Shown: positions 51,301 through 60,300 of the stretch, piece by piece | Layout: each line of letters begins with the position of its first letter | How positions within the stretch are numbered: the stretch's first letter is position 1 | Assembly (NCBI GenBank): GCA_023653785.1 | Contig: JAMKCH010049237.1 | Coordinates: forward strand, 1 to 64,000 | DNA from: Ophioderma brevispina | Lineage: Eukaryota > Echinodermata > Ophiuroidea > Amphilepidida > Ophiodermatidae | Length of the DNA: 64,000 bases | Direction: 5' to 3' | Translations under genes and position numbers: made by a program | The notes under the pieces: generated by a model | The model's input: the letters and a program-made list of their open reading frames with translations, nothing else | Told to the model about the DNA's origin: nothing | Database searches by the model: none

Positions 51301-54300
51301 GGTGAGATGATACGGGAACTGTCACTAAACAACATCAATCCTTACAAAGAGGTTAGAAACAGCGATGCGGAGTGTTTAAAGGAACATTCTGTTCGTCTTG
51401 TATCTTGTATAGACTTTCTCTTTTAAAGGATTTATCAGACTAGAAGTAGCTTAACCCTAAAAGGCCCGGGGCGGAATCCGCCCCCCCCCCGACATTTTTT
51501 GTCGTATCTCACCTATTTGTTACTTTTTCACGCCGAAACTACATGATTTTTTTCTTTGAAGCCTTGCGCTCAATTATGACGCGGCGTTACGTAAGCTATT
51601 TCCCATTGAAAGTATACGGAATAGCATAAATCCAGTTTTTGGTGCTAAGGATACAGTTACACTATGTTTGATTTTATTTATTTGATTTATTTGTAGTAAG
51701 AGCATGTGTGCGCATACTTTGACACACGTCATGGCCAAAAAATCTAACTTTTGCTTGAAAAAATGGCGATAAACCATGAATTTTGCGATTTTTTAAATTT
51801 TTGGTATTTTTGCATGACGTCATGTTTGACGTCACTGTGACGTAATACAAGGTATGTTTGTGCTTTTTTGGTATCAATGGACTCGGGAGGGTCATAGCTA
51901 TCCATTGGTACCACACATATGATAGTTTGCGGAATCCCCCAACCCCCCGGCGGTGAGCTGGGTCCAAAAAGCCTGGCTCTTTTAGGGTTAAGACGAAATA
52001 TAACAGTTTCTCTTTGTTTGATTCTTTCTTTATATATTTATTTCTCCCTTTCTCTCTTTTTCCCATTTCTCGCTTTCTCGTTTTGGGTTCTTTCTTTCTT
52101 TTTCATTCTTTCCTATTGACAGAGTTGCCATTAAGGCGAAATTTCGGTTTGAGTGCAAAGGTCAAAATCTGAAGGTCACAGAGAAACACTTATTTATTTA
52201 CTTTTTACGTCTTGAGTCGTCTTGAGTTTAGCATATAGCAAAATAATTATCTCCTTATTATGTCACTTTACCATTTTTATTTTTTACACATGTAATTTTC
52301 TACATTTCAAATGGGGTGCTATGTTACTTGCGATCCATTTCATATTTACTTTTTTTCTTCCAAAGTGAACATCGCTTTAGCCAAATTTGACAAAGAGTGT
52401 ATAAATTCAGTAAAATAGACAAATGAGTCTTTACTTTTATGTTTATACTGGCATAAATGAATAGTACGAGTCGCTATTATCATGGGTCTGCCGGGCTGTT
52501 TTATTTAAAGGGATTAGCAGCGATTTGCTAATCCGAAACATTGAAAAAATCATCAAAATTCATATTTTTATATTTTTGTTACTGGCATGGATATGCGAAC
52601 ATAACCTGCAAGTGGTTGGCTTGAAATCCGTGTATTAAAGACAAGGCAGTACTTTTTATCTGATTCTGTAATTTCTATACGTGCGTATCAAAATTCCGAC
52701 ATGAGATCAAAAAAGCCTTTCCCCGATGAATATCCCAGATTTTCAGCGTGTTATTTTGCACCATGATCAATACAGTTTTGACCTCGAACACAAACAATAT
52801 TGATCTTTGTTTATTTTGTACTGGTGTAAACCACAATCAGCTATTTAGTGCAGATTTTGAGATGCCGTCGCTGTATGTCTATTTGCGGGAGACGGTATGA
52901 AAAATTTCCTCAAATAATTTTTTTCACTATTTGGTGGCTTGTTTCAACAGTAAAGCAGTTATATGGAATTGTACACACTTATCCCTGATTTATAAGTTAA
53001 AAATGCATTTCCACATTTTTTCGATTCTCTCGCATTATCGCTGCTAATCCCTTTAATTAATGCTGTTTATAAAATATAAACCTCATATCTTCCTGGCTTT
53101 TACACATACAAAAAAGAAAATACGCGCACGATTCCTTTACTCTCGCGCCCTTAAATGTGTTTTTTTTTTCAGAGACATTGAAAGACCCATTTAGGCATTT
53201 GTTTCTGTTTGCCGTCCTGAACAACTTCCAGGAGATGGCTGAGTATTTCTGGGAGGAAGGCAGAGACAACATGGCAGCAGCTCTTGTCGCTACTGAAATC
53301 TACGAAGGCATGGCGGAAAGGTTTAAAGGAGATAAAAAGACAATCTTCAAAGAAAGAGCAAGGTAGGTGAGTTCTTTCAATATTGTAGCAAAGGTTTCCA
53401 GGTGTGAGTTTGAATTAGCATCAAAATGGACAAAATTTAAACTTTGATTGCTTGTGACTACTGTGATCTCAGAATGTCAAATTTACGAAACAAGTTGTGG
53501 AACATTTCTGCTCTTGATATTGGGTAAAAATCCGGTACTGGGCAGTGGCGGATTTAAGAGTCAGCAGTGTCAGCAGCCGCTGACAGGGCCCCCTTAAATA
53601 TTGCTCTCAGGGGCCCCCTTGGACACACCTTAGTCGCACTAATGTGCGATATTGCGTTGCTTCTTGACGCTAAAGGGGCCCCACCTTAAGCTGCTGACAG
53701 GGCCCTTTTCCTTAAATCCGCCACTGGTACTGGGCACCCCAATCGCTCGCTGCGACTGGAAGTATATCATGGGCTTAAGTGGAGCAAAACGGGTGTTATC
53801 TAAAAAATCTATCGTTTTCATGGGGTCAAAAACAGACAAATGGTGTGTGTCATATTAGGTTTAAATGGGAGATTTCATAAATAAAACAAATATTGAAACA
53901 TTGGAGATCAAAAGTAGGGGGGTCGAGGTTGTCGATCAGGTCACCAACCTTTAACAGGGATGTCAATATTTCATGTTCAAACGGGTGTTACGCTCCAGAA
54001 CATTCTAGCATCAAACTTGTGGCATTTCCTCCTACAAAGATTTGATTTGGAGCACACGTTTACCCCTAATGTAACTCTTATCAGTTATGCATGGTATAAA
54101 TGCAATCACATTACGAAATGACATGAATGTAGAATGAATGAACGAATCGTGTTATGTGTTTTGAGAATGAAGTGAAACAATCTGATTTCACTTCTCATAA
54201 CTTATTGATTATTAGGAGGTATGAAGAATTGGCGTGTAAAATTCTAGATGCATGTGAAAAGGATGAAAAGGATTTCAGAAGATACGACATATCTAACCTG

Positions 54301-57300
54301 CTTTTTCGCGAAACACCCAAGCACTGGGGTGGCAGCACATGTCTAAAACTGGCGGAAGCCACGGAGAGCCGCAAATTTATTGCCCATCATAGTGTCCAAA
54401 CCCTGGTAAATTACATATGGCGACATGGGTTACCTGAAGAAAAGGTATTATAGATTATTAAAATGATAGTTATTTTTCAATACAATATAACATAAATCTT
54501 AATTATTATATAATACTTAAAAAACGAATGGGACATTCCATATGAATTCCGTACACCTTACGGACGACATAGACACAATTATAAGCAAGACTAGTTCATC
54601 CTAGATTTCAGCTAGAAACAAAATCACCCGTTTCAGATTTTATGAGGAGCATTTATTCTGAACGATTCCAATCAAAAAGTTTCAAGTCCACATGAATTTT
54701 ACTTTAGTTGTCATATTTTTATCATTAATGAATTGCACCTTTCAATATTTATTTAGATTAGATTCCAAAACGTATGGACGTATTCAATGCTTATTCATTA
54801 AGGTGCGTGTTCGATTGTCTTTGGGACCCCCCTGATTTACCCGGAAGTATATCAGTTGATATCGAATGAAAGGCCGTATTTTTCTAATGGTCGTCTGAAA
54901 TTTTAGCCCTCAAAATCAGTCCTGAGATATAAACAAAAAAACCGCCAAATTAATAATGGTTAATCATCAATATCAGCACAGTATTGAATAGGGAATTTGA
55001 ACTTTTAAAAAAAAAAAAAAAACCGCAAGTTTGTTTCCTACGGTACTTGATGGGGTGTATGTGAAAGTGCCAGGCTCTCATATCAAGTAGAGAACCACAA
55101 TAGACATAAATCGATACAAGCACCTCTTAACTTATCTTCTCCGTATCACTAAGGTGGGGGGGGGGGCACTTGGACCCAACTTTTTTGCACAAAATTTTAT
55201 TTCATTGCCTAAAGATCAGTTGCGCATATTTTGGCGGAAAAAAATCAAATCGGCCATGCATAACGTTATTATGCTAATTAGCATAATTAATCATTTTGGT
55301 GGCCGCTATTCAAAATTTGTTTGCCCCGTAAATCGTACTCGAGTAACTTTTTTAATTTTTATTTCAGCAATATAAATGTATTTCTGTCTCTGATTATAAG
55401 CCCAAAGTCCTCGGGAAAGTTTTCTGTTGTGCAGGAGGAATTGGTGAGCGATGAAAAATCGGTTTTTGACCCACCATTTTATGGGTACAGCCGATTTCAT
55501 TTTTTTTCTGTTATGTGGTTGTGTTGATGTGCCCCAGGTGTGCCCCATCAATGACCAGAGTTTGGTAAAAAAAAATCCGACTGAAAGTGGTTTCCGGGGG
55601 GGGGGGGGGCGTGGCGAGGCGGAGCGCGGGCTTATACACTAACGGGAGTGCACTAGACCTTATGTGTTATTTTGCTTTATTCGATTGTTTACGTTTTGGT
55701 TTGTATTCATTTTATATTTGTTTATCAACTAAATCATTGTGTTCATTCCAATTTATTATAAACAATAATTAGGCAGGCATTAAACACAGATCCCATCTCT
55801 GAAAAGAAAGAACCAACAAAGAGGTGAGTATGGCTAACTAACATGCACGCCATTTTATACTATTATTATTGATTATTAATTATTATCAATTACATGTAGT
55901 AAAAAAATCATTAGTAGAAGAAATAATTAGTGGCAGTAGTTAACGTCTAGAGTGATATCATTATTTTGTTCTGGTTGTTTATTTCACAGGAATCTTATGC
56001 AGAGAGTCTTTCGTTCTTCAGAATCACCGCGATCAAAGTCACAAATAACGTGGTTATAAATGTTACGAAATGTTCGTATGATAAAGGATGCAAATGATAA
56101 GATTTGAGCAAAAATTGATGTAAAACTCTTTGTAGATCCAGAAATACTCAATGATATCTAAGATTCGATGCTAGTAGAATTATTTATGTATTATTATTAA
56201 TTGTTTTTTATTATTAGTTTTATTTATTATTAATTTATTTATTTATTTATTTTATTTATATTTTTTATTTATGATCAAAAGTTTATTTGAATGCCAAATT
56301 TCATTTTTAATTATTGGCATTTTGCCATTCAGGTTTGATGCAATAGTGTATTTTTTACGACATCTTGTGTACAACGATTTGTATGTTACCCGGAGATAAT
56401 ATATTTATGTTTCCAACTCTTTACAGATATCTTACTTACTGTTCTTGGCGCTCGTATCATACATACTGCTATCCAACCAGGTCTCTTCCCCGTATCCTAC
56501 GTGGTGGGAATGGCTTCTTTATTGTGTGGGTTGGTACGATATTCATCGAAGAGATACGCCAGGTATTGTTACTTAACACGTGCTATTATTGTAAAGTAAG
56601 AGAGAAAAAAATAATAACAGAAAACCGAACGGAGGGTTGAGGAAAAGGGGAAAATGACAGAAGGGGGAGAGAAGTTTAAGATAGAAGTTGGAGAAGAAGT
56701 GGAAGCAAGGGCTGAGAAAGAGAGAAGTTAACGTCTGTATCGCCCTCTGAGACCACCATGAGAATGGTTGAAACTAACTACGTGAGAAGCCGTATAATAG
56801 GATCTGAAAAATGGAGAAAGGTGTGTGTGAAGAGAGAGGGGGAGAGAAGAGGAGAGAGCGAGAGAAGAAGAGAGGGAGAGAGTTTGTGAATGAGAGAAAG
56901 GAGAGAGAAACAACCTGAGAAAGAGGAGAGAAATGTGCGGTCCGATCAGTGGCGTACCGAGGCCACCAATGCAGAGGGGGCAAATTTTCCAAGTCGTGTG
57001 CCCCTGCCAGAGGGGGCCAACAGTTGTAAGTCGTCCCGGTGATTGTGGTCCAATTAAAGGTCTGAACTTGACTGAATGCGCGCGTAGCGCGAGAAATCGC
57101 CGAATTTTCTCTTTAAAAATAAAAAAAATTTGGGCCCAAATTTTTTTAGGCTGAAAATTTTGTGGAAATTTCCTGGTAAAAAAGGGATGAAAAATGCATA
57201 TTTTGGTCATATCCGTCCCCGCTTTTTTTCGAGCAGAGGGGGCAACTTGCCCCCGGTGGGTACGCCACTGGCGTCGAGAACTGCCACTACGCCTGTTATG

Positions 57301-60300
57301 TATCATTCTTGAATATTAGTATGTGTATAATTTTAAGATATAATGTGTATGATATTTGCAGGTGGCACACGATCTACTAAACATAAAATGGGAAGACTAC
57401 AATATCTGCCTACTGGAATAAGGATTGATCCTCCCTTATGTTGTCGGGTTTTTGTGGTCGCAATAAATACTCGTTTTGGTGTGTACATTCGTACTCTGAG
57501 AAGCTGGGAGGATCCTTCTTGCGTGTGATTTTGTTCATATTTCTAGTTTCCCCCGACTCCTCTATGTTGCTTACAATCGCCAAAGCGCTAGGACCCAAGT
57601 GATAATGGAATTTTCAAAAGGGGTATGTATGAATTTTGTCTTTAACCGGAACTCATCGCCATTTAAAGCGACTCAGAGATTTTCCTGATGAGGGTGGCTC
57701 TCAATTCCCACAAAACACGTGTTTTTTTGCATGTCCATAATGCCTGTCCAATATACTAAATCACGGTGTGAAAAATTGATAAGCTTAAAATGCGAATTCC
57801 TTATTCGAATGTCCTCCTTCATATATAAAATCACAACTTACGTTGTTATAAAATTCCGGAATCCGAAATTTTTGTTATACACAGAATCCTATGGGACGTA
57901 CATAAATGTTTACTGCAATCAAAACCGACAATCTGATTCATTCTCAATTTCAGAATTGGGCATGTAAGTACTATCTTTATTTTCAGTTGTACTATTTCAT
58001 TATTACACAAAAAAAAATAATATTTCGAAATCTCTGAATTCAGACATTTACTTTTGATAGATTGCAAATGATGCTTTAGACGTGTTAGAGGTAAAGTTTA
58101 AACATAAATCCGCGTTCTTTTTATTTTGCATACAGAAAATTACCCTCTATCAAAATTGTTACTCTTTCTCGGAGTGCTTTCATCATCACTTTTCAGTTTT
58201 CATATGAAAATTAATCATCTCAACCTAGTTTGTAGATTCTCATCTCTTTCCTGGGGAATCCTATTCTTATTCTGCTGGGCTATGGCGTTGCCTGTACAAG
58301 CTATTCTGTATCCACAAGTCCAACGATCTAGCTTCTGTAATTAAGGGAAATAGTGTACCGGGCCTTACGTCCAAATATATGGAGAACTTTTTCTCGAAGA
58401 TATTACTGGTGAGCGTTTGAATTGAATCTAAACTGTATGGTAGCATTTTTGGTGAATAGTTTATATAAAATTTGGTTTTTCCTTGGAAGTTTTGCATCAT
58501 ATATGAAAATGTCCTATTTCGCGCTATTTTGTTAATAATGCTTGGCATCCCGTTTTTTTCCCGGGATGAGACAATAAGAATAAGAAAATACCCTATTGTT
58601 TATAATTTGAATTCGATTATACCAAGGCGTGTGACGGATTCACATATGTCGCTATTACTAAATCGTTAACTCCGGATTAAGTCCACGAATAACTCTTAAA
58701 ATATATTAAAACTATATCGCGGTGTCGCTTTCGGATGATATACAATTAAAATAAGTACACTCTACTGGAGGCATCGTTTGGGAGGGGTACTCATGTGTTG
58801 TTTTTTTTTATTCCATACGGATTGTGGGCCCGAACTTGCGAGTTTGCTTACAGATTTATTTATTTTTGTCTCTCAAAGTTGAACCTTAGGAACTGAAATT
58901 TTCTTGTTTACACGCCATTTCCGTGTCTATTGAAAAATGCTCCAGTAGGTATTTTATTATAAAATCGCCCTGCTTATACCCGGGGCGCAGATTGGGTTTA
59001 ATCATTCAGGGCCCTTTTCACAAAGAACTTACGATCAATTGAAGTTGATTATCGAGCGTTACCTCGATCAAGCGTAAGTTTGAAACTTGATGTAAGTTCC
59101 AACTTAACCTTGATGAGTTACGCTTGATTACAATCATCGTAACATCTGTGAAATGGGCCCCAGGTGGTGCTAATTTGCCAACTATTTACAACTATGGCAA
59201 AATATCATTTTGAAAATTCTTGAGTGCGCACATTTGTCAGCAGTGCAATGTCTCTTGAAAAGTCTCATAGCCTACTCATAGTTCCTGTCCACTGTTAAGT
59301 CTCGTAATCTATCTCCAATCTCCCGGATTGTTTGACTATGGGACATTTTACACGAAGACCAGATCATAGCGGTTCAGCTTATACCTTGGAGGTGACAAGA
59401 CTAGAGTGCCGAATTTATTTTGTCTTGCATCCGCGACTACTGCTTTCTGATGTTCGTGTACTAGTACCCAAAGACAGCCATGATCTTGGGTGCAGTTCCT
59501 CCTGTCCACACATTCGGTAATAGGCGTATTGTTCCTTGCTTTGTACAATGATGCTCGCAATGTCTTGCTGTTGATCTCTGATTGCTAGTTCAGGTAATTT
59601 CGTTGTCCTGGATAAGTCCTAGAGTAGACCCATAGAATCTTGCATATGACCTTGCATAAGAGGCTGCATAAAATGTTGGGATGGTTTCTAAGCAACATGA
59701 TCGCTGATTCCAAATCTTGATGATGCAACTTTGTCATTGTTAATTCGTGCATCTTGGACACGAAACACTTAGCATGAATGAAAATGACTAAAGTGAGATT
59801 GGAATCAAGAGGTCAAACTGCCTAGAACCCTTAAAACATTTTATCTGCAGTCTTTTGTACAAGGTCATAGGGCCTATGGCAGGATTGAATAGACATAATC
59901 TTATAAATTGAATTATACACGAGAATCTGCTTAAAATCTTGCTGGATAAAAAGTGGACATTTTGCCCTTTTCAGGCGACCGAAAATTGCTCGGACAATGA
60001 TTAGGACTTCAAACAAAAAATGTTGCATATCCGTATTTTGGCACAATAAAAGAAATTAGATGGAAAAAACATCAGCTAACTTCGATAACAAATTAGCATA
60101 TTTGTGTTTTTGTAGCAAAGGTATATGGGCGTAGCAATACCTGGTAAGGCAGGTTACAAAAAACCCCTTAAGGAGAGTAAAACAAAAAATACCAACGTTA
60201 CTCCTTGAACTTAACTTGATTCACTTGTTTTTAAGTGAGACGTTCTCCAAGTACAAGAAGAGACATATTTGGCACTGGAAATTTCATTCTTACACGCCTT

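Noticed and set aside
56728..57306. 192-codon minus-strand ORF
   Set aside because: It spans a GA-rich tract and a hAT-like MITE; composition is low-complexity and no family is recognisable.
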